Assembly: GCF_003994855.1 (NCBI RefSeq) | Contig: NZ_CP034142.1 | Location: 2,790,001-2,854,000, forward strand | Source: Marinobacter sp. NP-4(2019) | Lineage (GTDB): Bacteria; Pseudomonadota; Gammaproteobacteria; Pseudomonadales; Oleiphilaceae | Reading direction: 5' to 3' | DNA: 64,000 bases | Shown: in pieces, positions 1 through 9,566 of the stretch | How the letters are laid out: the number at the start of each line of letters is the position of its first letter | Numbering within the stretch: position 1 is the first letter of the stretch | The notes under the pieces: model-generated | The model's database searches: none | What the model saw: only the letters and a program-made list of their open reading frames with translations | What the model was told of the DNA's origin: nothing | Position numbers and translations under genes: made by a program

Positions 1-1086
1 TTCCCGATGGGCATCTCCTTCCCGGCCGGTTCCGGTCTGGTCGCGTTTGCCGCCGCAACGGGTGTTATGCCGCTGGATATGCCGGAATCGGTTCTGGTTC
101 GCTTCAAGGGCGAAATGCAGCCGGGCATCACCTTGCGTGACCTGGTGCACGCTATTCCGCTGTACGGCATCAAGCAGGGCATGCTGACCGTTGAGAAGAA
201 AGGCAAGATCAACGAATTCTCCGGCCGCATCCTGGAAATCGAAGGCCTTGAGCACCTGACCGTTGAGCAGGCGTTCGAGCTGTCCGACGCCTCTGCCGAG
301 CGCTCCGCAGCCGGTTGTACCATCAACCTGTCTGAAGAGTCCGTAGCCGAGTACCTGCGTTCCAACATCACCATGCTGCGCTGGATGATTGCCGAAGGTT
401 ATGGCGATCCGCGTACCCTGGAGCGTCGCGCCAAGCAGATGGAAGAGTGGATTGCCGATCCGAAGCTGATGCGTGCCGACAAAGACGCCGAGTACGCCCA
501 CGTGGTGGAAATCGATCTGGCCGACATCAAGGAGCCGATCGTATGCTGCCCGAACGACCCGGACGACGCCAAGTTCCTGTCCGAAGTTGCTGGCGACAAG
601 GTGGACGAAGTGTTCATCGGTTCCTGCATGACCAACATCGGTCACTTCCGTGCCGCTGGTAAGCTTCTGGAGCAGAACAAAGAGCCCCTGAAGACCCGCC
701 TGTGGATGTCTCCGCCGACCAAGATGGACCAGGCGCAGCTGATGGAAGAAGGCTACTTCAACACCTACGGCACCGCCGGTGTGCGCACCGAGATGCCGGG
801 CTGCTCCCTGTGCATGGGTAACCAGGCACGTGTGGCCGCCAAGTCCACGGTGCTGTCCACCTCCACCCGTAACTTCCCGAACCGCCTCGGCGATGGTGCC
901 AACGTGTACCTGACCTCCGCGGAACTGGCTGCTGTGGGTGCGGTACTGGGCAAACTCCCCTCCCCCGCGGAGTACATGGAGTACGCCAAGGACCTGAACA
1001 GCATGTCGAAAGAGATCTACAAGTATCTCAACTTCGACCAGATGGAGAACTACACCAAGAAGGCCGCTGAAGCGAACGTCGCCTAA
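1..1086 (+). CDS. acnB: Aconitate hydratase B, C-terminal part (5' end outside window)
   Basis: Bifunctional aconitase B / 2-methylisocitrate dehydratase, which isomerises citrate to isocitrate in the TCA cycle using a [4Fe-4S] cluster. The frame is open from the first base and gives 361 residues, about the last 40% of a protein usually near 860 residues. The cluster cysteines are visible as the IGSCMTNIGH motif and the PGCSLCMGN pair, matching the three cysteine ligands known in E. coli AcnB. A strong intrinsic terminator follows 30 bp after the stop, so this is the end of a transcription unit. It converges on putP. The assignment is firm; only the truncation by the window edge limits it. 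Confidence 0.97.
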   Translation, partial: FPMGISFPAGSGLVAFAAATGVMPLDMPESVLVRFKGEMQPGITLRDLVHAIPLYGIKQGMLTVEKKGKINEFSGRILEIEGLEHLTVEQAFELSDASAERSAAGCTINLSEESVAEYLRSNITMLRWMIAEGYGDPRTLERRAKQMEEWIADPKLMRADKDAEYAHVVEIDLADIKEPIVCCPNDPDDAKFLSEVAGDKVDEVFIGSCMTNIGHFRAAGKLLEQNKEPLKTRLWMSPPTKMDQAQLMEEGYFNTYGTAGVRTEMPGCSLCMGNQARVAAKSTVLSTSTRNFPNRLGDGANVYLTSAELAAVGAVLGKLPSPAEYMEYAKDLNSMSKEIYKYLNFDQMENYTKKAAEANVA

Positions 1087-1116
1087 GCACTAACCTTTAA
1101 GGTTTAGCTCCATAAC

Positions 1117-1145
1117 AACGCCAGCCTACGGGCTGGCGTTTTTTT
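1117..1145 (+). terminator. Intrinsic terminator of acnB
   Basis: A perfect 10-bp GC-rich stem (AACGCCAGCC / GGCTGGCGTT) with a 3-4 nt loop is followed by a T tract, 30 bp after the acnB stop codon. Confidence 0.9.
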
Positions 1146-1165
1146 GTGATGCAAATCCGTAAAAC

Positions 1166-1193
1166 AAAAAAGGGCTCCCGCAGGAGCCCCTTT
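1166..1193 (-). terminator. Intrinsic terminator of putP
   Basis: Read on the minus strand, a GGGCTCC/GGAGCCC stem with a short loop is followed by six T residues, just downstream of the putP stop. Together with the acnB terminator it separates the two convergent units. Confidence 0.85.
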
Positions 1194-1211
1194 CAACAGT
1201 CCTGAGACCGT

Positions 1212-2705
1212 TTACGGCAGATCACGTGCTCCGCGACCCATGGCACGCTGGAACTGGTCCTGAATGCTCTGGTGAGGCTCACCGGAGAGCTTGGACACAA
1301 CCAGAATCGCAATGGTGGCGAAGAGGAAGCCAGGTACAATCTCATAGAGGTCGAAAAGACCACCGGTGAGGTTGCCCCAGACCACTACGGTCACACCACC
1401 GACCACGATACCTGCGATGGCGCCAGCACGGTTCATCTTGTTCCAGAACAGCGACAGGATCAGCGCGGGACCGAAGGCGGCACCAAAGCCGGCCCAGGCA
1501 TAGGACACCAGTTCAAGCACCTTGCTGTCCGGATCGAGGCCCAGCAACAGTGCAATGATGGCGATACCCACTACGGCCAGACGACCCACCCATACCAGCT
1601 CTTTCTGTGATGCTTCCTTGCGGAACAGCGCCTTGTAGAAATCTTCAGCCAGGGCGGAGGAAGACACCAACAACTGGGAGTCGGCGGTACTCATAATGGC
1701 CGCCAGGATGGCGGCCAGCAGGATACCGGCAATAACCGGATGGAACAGAGCGTCCACCAGCAGCATGAAGGCACGCTCGCCGTCGTCCAGTGGCGTCTCA
1801 AAATAACCAATGGCCGAGAAGCCAACCAACAGTGCACCCAGCAGTCCCAGGCCACTCCAGGTAACGGCAATACGGCGTGCGGCCGGCACATCATCCTCGG
1901 AACGAATCGCCTTGAAACGTGCCAGGATATGCGGTTGACCAAAGTAACCCAGCCCCCAGGCCAGTAGTGAGATAATGGCGATAGCGCTCAAGGCACTGCC
2001 GTCGGTTCCGGTCAGGGCATTGAGAAACTCCGGATTCTTCGCCTCCATTGCCATCTCAGTTGCTCCCCAGCCGCCAGCGGCGTTCATCGCCATGATAGGC
2101 ACCAGCAGCAGCGCGGCAAACATCAGCAGCCCCTGTATTACGTCCGTCCAGGACACCGCAAGGAAACCACCGAAGAAGGTGTAGGACACCACCGCGATGG
2201 TGCCAATGATGACAGCCGTGGTGTAGTCGATGCCGAATACAGTCTCAAACAGCTTACCGCCTGCAACCAGACCGGAACTGGTATAGAACAGGAAGAACAG
2301 CAGAATGAAGAACGCACACACCACTCGCAGGATACGGCTGGTGTCGTTAAAACGGTTCTCGAAGTAGGAAGGCAGGGTCAGTGAATCCCCGGCTGCCAGG
2401 GAGTAGGTACGCAGGCGACGAGCAACAAACAGCCAGTTCAGCCAGGTACCGGCCAACAGGCCAATGGCAATCCAGATAGCTTCATAACCGGCTGCATAGG
2501 CATAGCCCGGCAGGCCCAGAAGCAGCCAGCCACTCATGTCTGAAGCACCAGCACTCAGTGCAGATGGCAGTGGCCCGAGACTCCGGCCACCGAGAATGTA
2601 GTCTGAAAGATTCGTGGTACGTTTCCAGGCGACGTAACCTACTCCCAACATCAACAAGATGTAGAAAATAAAGGTTATGCTCACCCCTACGCTGTTTCCT
2701 ATCAT
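1212..2705 (-). CDS. putP: Sodium/proline symporter PutP
   Basis: Imports proline together with Na+ across the inner membrane (solute:sodium symporter family). The 497-residue product is hydrophobic throughout, with about a dozen predicted membrane helices. Its N-terminal part carries the family features RTTNLSDYILGGR and SAGASDMSGWLLLG, which belong to the sodium and substrate site region in PutP. Length equals E. coli PutP (about 500). It lies 66 bp downstream of putA on the same strand with no terminator between, so the two are probably co-transcribed, and it is followed by its own terminator. The neighbouring regulator supports a proline role over pantothenate or other relatives. Confidence 0.95.
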   Translation of the reverse strand: MIGNSVGVSITFIFYILLMLGVGYVAWKRTTNLSDYILGGRSLGPLPSALSAGASDMSGWLLLGLPGYAYAAGYEAIWIAIGLLAGTWLNWLFVARRLRTYSLAAGDSLTLPSYFENRFNDTSRILRVVCAFFILLFFLFYTSSGLVAGGKLFETVFGIDYTTAVIIGTIAVVSYTFFGGFLAVSWTDVIQGLLMFAALLLVPIMAMNAAGGWGATEMAMEAKNPEFLNALTGTDGSALSAIAIISLLAWGLGYFGQPHILARFKAIRSEDDVPAARRIAVTWSGLGLLGALLVGFSAIGYFETPLDDGERAFMLLVDALFHPVIAGILLAAILAAIMSTADSQLLVSSSALAEDFYKALFRKEASQKELVWVGRLAVVGIAIIALLLGLDPDSKVLELVSYAWAGFGAAFGPALILSLFWNKMNRAGAIAGIVVGGVTVVVWGNLTGGLFDLYEIVPGFLFATIAILVVSKLSGEPHQSIQDQFQRAMGRGARDLP

Positions 2706-2771
2706 TTTAGTTTTCTCCCCGTGCGCTATCTGGGTTCGTTATTGGGTGTTACGACATCCCTGTCGTTGTTC

Positions 2772-5700
2772 TCATTTCTCCTCGACTTTCTCAATACCAA
2801 GCGACAGCAACGACGCGTTACCGCCTACCGCCGTGGTATTAATGGTGCGGGTACGCTCGGTGGCGAACCTCAGCAGGTAATGCGGGCCTCCCGCCTTCGG
2901 GCCAGTGCCGGACAGGCCACGACCGCCAAACGGTTGCACACCAACAACGGCACCAATCTGGTTACGGTTGATGTAGCAATTGCCCACTTTTACCCGTTGT
3001 TCAATATAGGCCGCCGTGCTCTCACTGCGACTGTGAATGCCCAACGTCAGGCCGTAACCGGCGCCATTGATCTCGTTGATGACGTCGTCGAGCTTCTCGG
3101 CCTGGTAACGAATAACATGAAGAATAGGACCAAAATGCTCGGTCTTCAGCTCATTGATGCTGGAAATGCCGTACGCCGAAGGCGCGATGAAGTAGCCAGC
3201 CTGACAGGCAGGTGGAACCGGGGCCCGGGCAATCAACCGCGCACCGCTCTCCAGCTCCTGCAAGTGTTGTTGCAGGCTGGATTGCGCCTCTTCATCAATC
3301 ACCGGCCCCACGTCGGTACGGTGGAGTTCGGGGTTACCAACAGACAACTCCTGCATGGCTCCTGCGAGCAATGTTTCCATCCGGTCTGCCACGTCTTCCT
3401 GCAGGTACAATACCCGCAATGCGGAACAACGCTGGCCGGCACTGGCAAAAGCAGATTGAAGTACATCCTGCACCACCTGTTCCGGCAGTGCGCTGCTGTC
3501 CACAATCATCGCATTCTGGCCGCCCGTTTCTGCGATCAGGGGCACAATCGGCCCCTCACGCTGAGCCAGTGTGCGGTTAAGAATGTGGGCAACCTGGGTA
3601 GATCCGGTGAAGGCGATGCCGGCAATCCTGGGGTCCGGGGTCAGTTTGCCGCCAATTGTTCCGCCATCACCGGGTAACAGTTGAATAACGTCCGGCGGGA
3701 AGCCGGCTTCCAGCATCAGTTCCGTCGCCCGGTGGGCCAACAGGCTGGTTTGCTCCGCCGGTTTGGCAATCACGGTATTGCCTGCAACCAGCGCCGCCAT
3801 GACCTGGCCGGTAAAAATGGCCAGAGGGAAGTTCCAGGGGCTGATGCAGAGAAACACGCCCCGCCCCTCCATATAAAGCTCGTTGCTCTCTCCGGTCGGT
3901 CCTGGCAGCGCGATGGCCTTGCCGAAGCGAGCGCGCGCCTGGATGGCGTAATAGCGACAGAAGTCCACGGCTTCCCGTACTTCGTCAATACCATCCTGCA
4001 TGGTTTTGCCCGCTTCTCGGCAACAGAGAGCCATAAGCTCTTCCATGTGGGTTTCCATCAGATCGGCATACCTTTCGAGGCAGCGCGCGCGATCCTCTAC
4101 CGGGCGCTCGCTCCAGCTCCGGAAACCTGCCGTAGCAACCTCCAGGGCTTCCGCCGCATGGCCTTCGCCGGCCCACACCACATGCCCGACAGACCGGGTC
4201 CGGTCGTACGGTGAGCGAACCTGCGTACGTTCTCCATCCCGACGGCGAGTACCGTTGATCACCGGACCGGCATCCCAACTGGTGTTCCCCCACTCGGCCA
4301 GATGATTCATCAGAGGATTCAGGTGGGCGGCAATATGAATGTTCAGGCCTTTTGAGTTCCTGCGCTCGCCACCGTAGATATCCGTTGGCAAGGGGATGCG
4401 GTCGTTTGGCAGGGAATCGTACTTCTGCAGCTCCTGAACCGGGTCCTGCACCAGGGCTTCAATCGGTGTGGCAGCATCCACCAGGCGATGCACGAAAGAA
4501 GAGTTGGCGCCATTTTCCAGCAAGCGACGCACCAGATAGGGCAGCAGATCCTTGTGGGCACCAACGGGGGCGTAAATACGAACCGGAATGTCATGCTCCT
4601 GAAGAATCCCGTTGTAAAGCGCATCCCCCATGCCATGCAGGCGTTGGAACTCGATCTTCCGGCTCTTGTTCTTTGACATCGCCAGCACCGAAGCCACGGT
4701 ATGGGCATTGTGGCTGGCCAGCTGAGGGTAAAGGGCGCCATCGGTGTAATCGCTCAGCAGGTAGCGCAGGCACGCCAGATAGGATGTGTCCGTGGCTTCC
4801 TTACGGGTAAACACCGGATAGCTGTCGAGACCCAATTGTTGGCAGATCTTGATCTCGGTATCCCAGTACGCGCCCTTGACCAGCCGAATCGGGATTTCAT
4901 CGCCCTGCTCTTTTGCCAGCCTGGTCAACCAGCACAGCACCGGCAATGCACGCTTGGAATAAGCCTGGATAACCAGACCAAACCCGCCCCAACCCCGGGC
5001 AACCGGTGACGTGTAAACTTTCTCAAACAACTTGAGGGAAAGTTCAAGGCGGTCCATCTCCTCTGCATCGATGGTAATCGACACGCCTTTTTCCCGCGCC
5101 CGTTCCAATAATCCGCCCACAGTCTCAGCCAGCTCCTTGAGGACCCGCTCTTCCTGAGCGACTTCGTAACGTGGATGCAGGGCAGATAATTTGATGGAAA
5201 TAGAGGGGGACGGTACGCCGGCCGAAGGGTAGGTATCGTTGCCTACAGACTCTATGGCGCGCAGATAATCCTGTAAATAGCGCTCGGCATCGTCTCTGGT
5301 CAAGGCGGCTTCGCCAAGCATATCGAAAGAATAGGTATAGCCCAGGTCACGATATTCACGAGCGTTCTTCAGGGCTTCGTCGATATCCCGCCCCAGCACG
5401 AATTGCTTACCCATAATTGCCATGGCGCGGTACATGGCACTACGGATGACCGGTTCGCCGCTGCGCTTGACCAGCCGCCTCCAGATGCTGGAGGGGGATC
5501 CATCGAGGCGCTTGTCCATCTTGACCACGTGGCCGGTAAGCAGTAGCCCCCAAGTGGAGGCATTAACCAGCGTGGACTCACTGCGGCCAACGTGTTTCTG
5601 CCAGTCTGCCACTGACATTTTGTCGCCGATCAGGGCATCCGCAGTGTATTTGTCCGGGATTCGCATCAGGGCTTCAGCCAGGCACATCAACAGGATACCT

Positions 5701-5960
5701 TCCTCGGTATCCAGGCTGTATTCCTGCAACAAGGCATCGACCATATGGACGGCGTCGTCCTGCTCGCGCACTTTTCTGATCAGCGTGGTGGCTGTTTCGG
5801 TAACCGCACGTTGTTCTGCTGCATCGCTCTGGGCCAGGGGAATCAGCTCATTCAGGTAGCGGGTTTCGTCAACGGCATAGTTTCCGATAATGCTCTCCCA
5901 GAAACAGGATCGCGACTGCTCCTGGAATGCCGGCTCAAGAACCTTGCTTGCACTGAACAT
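2772..5960 (-). CDS. putA: Bifunctional proline dehydrogenase / P5C dehydrogenase
   Basis: Oxidises proline to glutamate in two steps: an FAD-dependent proline dehydrogenase barrel (roughly residues 190-480) and an NAD-dependent aldehyde dehydrogenase domain (roughly 560-1050). The ALDH general base is Glu811 in LIAETGG, and the catalytic Cys845 lies in SAGQRCSALR. The protein has 1062 residues. The ribbon-helix-helix DNA-binding domain that makes enterobacterial PutA a self-repressor is absent: the N terminus goes straight into the alpha-helical arm. Two ATGs lie six bases apart. The second (5960) has AAGGGG seven bases upstream and is preferred over 5966. A perfect hairpin sits in the leader. 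Regulation is probably by the adjacent AraC-type protein. Confidence 0.95.
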   Translation of the reverse strand: MFSASKVLEPAFQEQSRSCFWESIIGNYAVDETRYLNELIPLAQSDAAEQRAVTETATTLIRKVREQDDAVHMVDALLQEYSLDTEEGILLMCLAEALMRIPDKYTADALIGDKMSVADWQKHVGRSESTLVNASTWGLLLTGHVVKMDKRLDGSPSSIWRRLVKRSGEPVIRSAMYRAMAIMGKQFVLGRDIDEALKNAREYRDLGYTYSFDMLGEAALTRDDAERYLQDYLRAIESVGNDTYPSAGVPSPSISIKLSALHPRYEVAQEERVLKELAETVGGLLERAREKGVSITIDAEEMDRLELSLKLFEKVYTSPVARGWGGFGLVIQAYSKRALPVLCWLTRLAKEQGDEIPIRLVKGAYWDTEIKICQQLGLDSYPVFTRKEATDTSYLACLRYLLSDYTDGALYPQLASHNAHTVASVLAMSKNKSRKIEFQRLHGMGDALYNGILQEHDIPVRIYAPVGAHKDLLPYLVRRLLENGANSSFVHRLVDAATPIEALVQDPVQELQKYDSLPNDRIPLPTDIYGGERRNSKGLNIHIAAHLNPLMNHLAEWGNTSWDAGPVINGTRRRDGERTQVRSPYDRTRSVGHVVWAGEGHAAEALEVATAGFRSWSERPVEDRARCLERYADLMETHMEELMALCCREAGKTMQDGIDEVREAVDFCRYYAIQARARFGKAIALPGPTGESNELYMEGRGVFLCISPWNFPLAIFTGQVMAALVAGNTVIAKPAEQTSLLAHRATELMLEAGFPPDVIQLLPGDGGTIGGKLTPDPRIAGIAFTGSTQVAHILNRTLAQREGPIVPLIAETGGQNAMIVDSSALPEQVVQDVLQSAFASAGQRCSALRVLYLQEDVADRMETLLAGAMQELSVGNPELHRTDVGPVIDEEAQSSLQQHLQELESGARLIARAPVPPACQAGYFIAPSAYGISSINELKTEHFGPILHVIRYQAEKLDDVINEINGAGYGLTLGIHSRSESTAAYIEQRVKVGNCYINRNQIGAVVGVQPFGGRGLSGTGPKAGGPHYLLRFATERTRTINTTAVGGNASLLSLGIEKVEEK

Positions 5961-5976
5961 AGGCATACCCCTTCCC

Positions 5977-6003
5977 GATATCGGAGACGGTCTCTCCGAT
6001 ATC
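5977..6003. repeat. Perfect 11-bp inverted repeat in the putA leader
   Basis: GATATCGGAGA and TCTCCGATATC flank a 5-base spacer, immediately upstream of the putA ribosome binding site on the minus strand. In RNA it would form a stable stem next to the Shine-Dalgarno; as DNA it is a dyad operator candidate. No T tract follows, so it is not a terminator for either strand. Its function is inferred from position only. Confidence 0.6.
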
Positions 6004-6162
6004 CAACATAGTGCTTTCAGGTCAGGAAACAGGCGCCTGGTTCCGGCAGCGTCCTGACGATGATCAACTGAACCTGTAAGTTAGTATTACTACGGATTAC
6101 AGACTTACAAATTCCTACGATTCTTTTGCAAATTCGTCCGGAACTGCTGATTTTTAGTGAAA

Positions 6163-6942
6163 TCAGGCGACTTTTTCACCTAACCGTAACTTGGTGGGAG
6201 TAGTGCCCTTGTATTTTCTCAGCGCATTGGTAAGGGCACCCTGGGATGAAAACCCGGTCCGGTAACTGACTTCAGACACCGAAAGTCCGGTGGAAAGGAG
6301 TAACTGTGCCGCCTGATCAAGGCGAGTCTGCAACAGGAACTGATGAGGAGTAATGCCGGTGACTTCCCGGAACATTTCATGGAATCGGCTGACACTCAGG
6401 CAGGCCACTCCCGCCAGGTCGGTAACCGTGATCTTGCGATGCAGGTTTTCCATGATATAGCGGCGAATGGTGTCCGGCCGGATGGTATGACGATGGGCCT
6501 GTACTGATCGCCCGTCATTCAGGCGCTCCGCCATGCAATGCAGGATGCTGGCCGCCAGATGCTGCTTAAGGCCATCGTTTTCCGGTGCCCGGTCAAACTC
6601 ACCGGCGGTGAACTGCACCAGCCCTTGCAGTCTATTATCCATGTCCAGGGTTCTCGGCCGCTCAAACAGAGGAGCCAATCGCTCGTATTCCGCATGGGCG
6701 GGCGTGTTGAGGGCAGGCATGTAGGGATCCAGATTAATCACCAGAACATGGTTCTGGTTATCCCCACAATAGTCGTGGCGTGCTTCCGTGGGCACCAGGC
6801 AAGCTCGCCAGGTATCGAGGTGAGAACCGGTGCCATCCACGCTGATATCGGCCTCTCCCCTCACACCCACGACTATCTGATGATGCTCATGGCGATGCTG
6901 GTGTGACGCTATGGGAAGTTTCAACAAGCGTGCGTTCAACAT
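6163..6942 (-). CDS. AraC/XylS-family regulator, likely proline utilisation activator
   Basis: The 259-residue protein has an N-terminal cupin-like sensor with a His-rich strand (HQHRHEHHQIVVGVRGE, residues 14-30) and a C-terminal AraC double helix-turn-helix (about 155-255). The family signature near the end runs VSEVSYRTGFSSQGALTNALRKY. It lies about 200 bp upstream of putA on the same strand. In Pseudomonas aeruginosa the AraC-type protein PruR activates putA and putP in response to proline. The position here, and a PutA without its own DNA-binding domain, make the same role likely, but this is inference from context; the symbol is withheld. Confidence 0.85.
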   Translation of the reverse strand: MLNARLLKLPIASHQHRHEHHQIVVGVRGEADISVDGTGSHLDTWRACLVPTEARHDYCGDNQNHVLVINLDPYMPALNTPAHAEYERLAPLFERPRTLDMDNRLQGLVQFTAGEFDRAPENDGLKQHLAASILHCMAERLNDGRSVQAHRHTIRPDTIRRYIMENLHRKITVTDLAGVACLSVSRFHEMFREVTGITPHQFLLQTRLDQAAQLLLSTGLSVSEVSYRTGFSSQGALTNALRKYKGTTPTKLRLGEKVA

Positions 6943-7049
6943 TTCCGGTTTCCGGATTTCTTTTGAGAATGTGACTCAATTAAAGCAGATCAGGTCAAAA
7001 CTTGCACGAAATTGACCGAAACGTCGATATCACAAAGGCAGCCGGGCCA

Positions 7050-7685
7050 TCAGGATGCCTTTGTCACCATCGCAGTGATACGACTGACTACGTCCTCAGT
7101 GACCACTTCCAGTGACCTGGCGGCGTCAACGATCTGATAACGCTCAGGGTCTGCAGAGGCCCGTTTCAGGTAGGTAGCGCGGATGCGCTCAAAGAACGCC
7201 AAAGCTTCCTGCTCAAAGCGATCCAGGTCACCGCGATGGCGGGCGCGGGTCATTCCGGTTTCGACCGGTGCATCCAGCAGAATCACCTGATCCGGCCGGA
7301 CCTCCCCCTGCACCAGATCTTCCAGCAACGCAATGTGTTCTTCCGGGACACCGCGACCACCGCCCTGATAGGCGAATGTGGCATCGGTAAAGCGGTCACA
7401 CAACACCCACCGCCCCGCATTCAGTTCCGGCAGAATACGGGTGTGCAGATGTTGAGCACGAGCTGCAAACATCAGCAGGAGTTCTGTGGTCTCGTTGACC
7501 GGTTCGTCCCGCGGCGTCAGCAGCAACTCCCGAATGGCTTCGGCCATCGGCGTACCACCAGGCTCCCGGGTGACAATAAATTCCACCCCCAGCGCGGTCA
7601 GCGTATCCGCCGCAGTCTGCAACTGGGTGGATTTCCCAACGCCCTCGGTACCTTCGAAGGTAATGAATCGGCCACGCTGAGTCAT
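7050..7685 (-). CDS. tmk: Thymidylate kinase
   Basis: Phosphorylates dTMP to dTDP in dTTP synthesis. The 211-residue protein starts with the P-loop FEGTEGVGKST (residues 9-19), followed by the DR(Y/F)xxS-type motif as CDRFTDATFAYQGGGRG and a lid region RHRGDLDRFE. Its start overlaps the mltG stop by 4 bases, so the pair is translationally coupled. In P. aeruginosa the next genes are holB, pilZ and tatD; here the neighbour is the proline regulator instead. A weak hairpin straddles the stop codon but has no T tract. Confidence 0.96.
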   Translation of the reverse strand: MTQRGRFITFEGTEGVGKSTQLQTAADTLTALGVEFIVTREPGGTPMAEAIRELLLTPRDEPVNETTELLLMFAARAQHLHTRILPELNAGRWVLCDRFTDATFAYQGGGRGVPEEHIALLEDLVQGEVRPDQVILLDAPVETGMTRARHRGDLDRFEQEALAFFERIRATYLKRASADPERYQIVDAARSLEVVTEDVVSRITAMVTKAS

Positions 7686-8737
7686 GGGTTCTCCCCGTTA
7701 ACGACGGGAGCCGGGGATGACCGGTAGTCCGAACGGCGATTAAGCTGGAATTCCCTTACCGCCTTCTGATGCTCGCTCAAAGTTCTGGAAAATTTGTGGG
7801 TGCCGTCACCCCGGGCGACGAAGTAGAGCGCATCCCCGCCTTCCGGGTTCAGCGCCGCGTGAATCGCTTCCCTGCCCGGCAAGGCAATAGGTGTGGGCGG
7901 CAGCCCGTCAATTCGGTAGGTATTGTAGGGCGTATGGCGCTGCAGATCCTTGCGGGTAATGCGGCCAACGTAACGATCCCCCATGCCGTAAATGACCGTG
8001 GGGTCCGTCTGCAGCCGCATGCCCTTCTGCAACCGTCGCACGAAGACACCGGCCACCTCGCCACGCTCGGCAGGGGCCCCGGTTTCCCTCTCGACGATGG
8101 ACGCCATGATCAGGGCTTCGTAGGGAGAATCGTACGGCAGGTTTTCCGCCCGATCCTCCCATTCCTCCGCCAGGACCTGCTCCATGCGCTCAAAAGACCG
8201 CCGCAGGAGATCCAGATCCGTCTCACCACGGGTAAACGCATAGGTGTCCGGGAAAAAGCGACCCTCGGGATGCTCGCCTTCGGCACCAACCGCTTTCATG
8301 ATGTCGTCATCACTCCAATCGGTGGTTTCCAGCACGAGATGTTCGCTGTTTGCCAAGGCCTGACGCATGTCCTGGAACGTCCAGCCTTCTATGAACTGAA
8401 TCGACCATTGTTTGGTATCGCCAGCGACCATCTTCGACAGAATCTGCCGGGGACTCATACCAGAGTTAATCTCATACTCTCCGGCCTTTACCTGGATTAC
8501 CTCCGGGTTAAGGCGACCATGAAGTCGCATCCACAGGGAATCCTCCAGAAACCCCTCGGCTTCCAGCTTGCGTGCCACCTGGCCAAAGCCCGTCCCCATA
8601 GGCACATCGAACAGCACCGGCTCTTCCAGTGTCACCGGGATATCCAGGGTTTTCATTCCCTGCCATACCCAAAGCGCACCGCCGGAACCGGCCAGGATCA
8701 GAAGACAAACAACGGCTATCAGTAACTTCCGGAGCAA
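7682..8737 (-). CDS. mltG: Endolytic murein transglycosylase MltG
   Basis: A YceG-family membrane-anchored lytic transglycosylase that cuts nascent peptidoglycan and is thought to release growing glycan strands. The 351-residue product has one N-terminal membrane helix (about residues 5-27), a LysM-like segment, and the catalytic domain with IMASIVERETG containing the family's catalytic glutamate. The conserved YNTYRIDGLPPTPI stretch follows. The start is TTG, one base after the pabC stop. No better ATG preserves the membrane anchor. It sits in the conserved pabC-mltG-tmk order. Confidence 0.95.
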   Translation of the reverse strand: MLRKLLIAVVCLLILAGSGGALWVWQGMKTLDIPVTLEEPVLFDVPMGTGFGQVARKLEAEGFLEDSLWMRLHGRLNPEVIQVKAGEYEINSGMSPRQILSKMVAGDTKQWSIQFIEGWTFQDMRQALANSEHLVLETTDWSDDDIMKAVGAEGEHPEGRFFPDTYAFTRGETDLDLLRRSFERMEQVLAEEWEDRAENLPYDSPYEALIMASIVERETGAPAERGEVAGVFVRRLQKGMRLQTDPTVIYGMGDRYVGRITRKDLQRHTPYNTYRIDGLPPTPIALPGREAIHAALNPEGGDALYFVARGDGTHKFSRTLSEHQKAVREFQLNRRSDYRSSPAPVVNGENP

Positions 8738-8738
8738 A

Positions 8739-9560
8739 CTAGAATTCCACTAAATCGAGAGGGTTGAAGATTGTCGCAAGAGCGTCATTAACTGGCAAAT
8801 CCAGCCCGTCAAATCTGCGAACTGGCACTATACCAATCACGCTGTTCATCAGGTAGAGCCCCTGAAAATCAGGCCCTTTGAGCTTCGAAGGGGGGATCGC
8901 CGAATATTCCACTTTCTCCCCCTGACGATCCAGGTAATCCATCACATGGCCGCGCATGACCCCTGCAACCGCCAGGCACTCCCGAGGCGGAGTTATCCAG
9001 TGAGCGGAGGTTTTCATCAACACGTTGGTGCGGGTTCCCTCAACCAGTTGACCGGCAGAGTCACACATCGCCACTTCATACAGCTCATCGGTCAGCCCAC
9101 GGCTCGCCATCACCTGCTCCAGGCGATTGAGCGTCTTGATGCCAGCGAGGCGTGGATTAACGGTCAACGGAAACTCCGAGACACCGGCCACAACACCTTC
9201 AGGACCGGGAACGGGTGGCATAGCACTGACGGACACAATCAGATTCGGCATCCCTTCGTCCGCAGGGCGGTAGCCACGCCCACCGCTTCCGCGGGTCAGT
9301 ACCAGCTTGAGAACCCAGCTTCCGGAGCCAAAGGTCTCCGCGTGCACTCCAACCGCATCGCGTACGGCGGCACGTAACTCCGGTTCAGTAACGGCAATGC
9401 CCAGCACTGCGGCGTCCGCCACCATTCTCCGGAGGTGTCGGGAAAGCAGAACTGCCCCGCAGCCTTCCATACGAATGGTTTCAAACAGTCCGTCGCCGTA
9501 CGACAGACCACGATCGGTCGCAGAAACGTTGTTACTGTTCGCCGAAATTACGTTCAACAA
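8739..9560 (-). CDS. pabC: Aminodeoxychorismate lyase
   Basis: A PLP-dependent fold-type IV enzyme that splits 4-amino-4-deoxychorismate into p-aminobenzoate and pyruvate for folate synthesis. It has 273 residues. Family features include SYGDGLFETIRM near residue 20, the Lys-containing GIKTLNRLEQVMA (PLP lysine), and EGTRTNVLM. The reading frame opens with two TTG codons (9560 and 9557) and no ATG fits the family start, so it is a TTG-initiated gene with GAGGA upstream inside the fabF end. It lies 6 bp after fabF. Confidence 0.93.
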   Translation of the reverse strand: MLNVISANSNNVSATDRGLSYGDGLFETIRMEGCGAVLLSRHLRRMVADAAVLGIAVTEPELRAAVRDAVGVHAETFGSGSWVLKLVLTRGSGGRGYRPADEGMPNLIVSVSAMPPVPGPEGVVAGVSEFPLTVNPRLAGIKTLNRLEQVMASRGLTDELYEVAMCDSAGQLVEGTRTNVLMKTSAHWITPPRECLAVAGVMRGHVMDYLDRQGEKVEYSAIPPSKLKGPDFQGLYLMNSVIGIVPVRRFDGLDLPVNDALATIFNPLDLVEF

Positions 9561-9566
9561 ACCGGT

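Noticed and set aside
7033..7063. CAAAGGCA/TGCCTTTG hairpin at the tmk stop as a terminator
   Set aside because: The stem is interrupted by a 15-base loop and no T tract follows on either strand.
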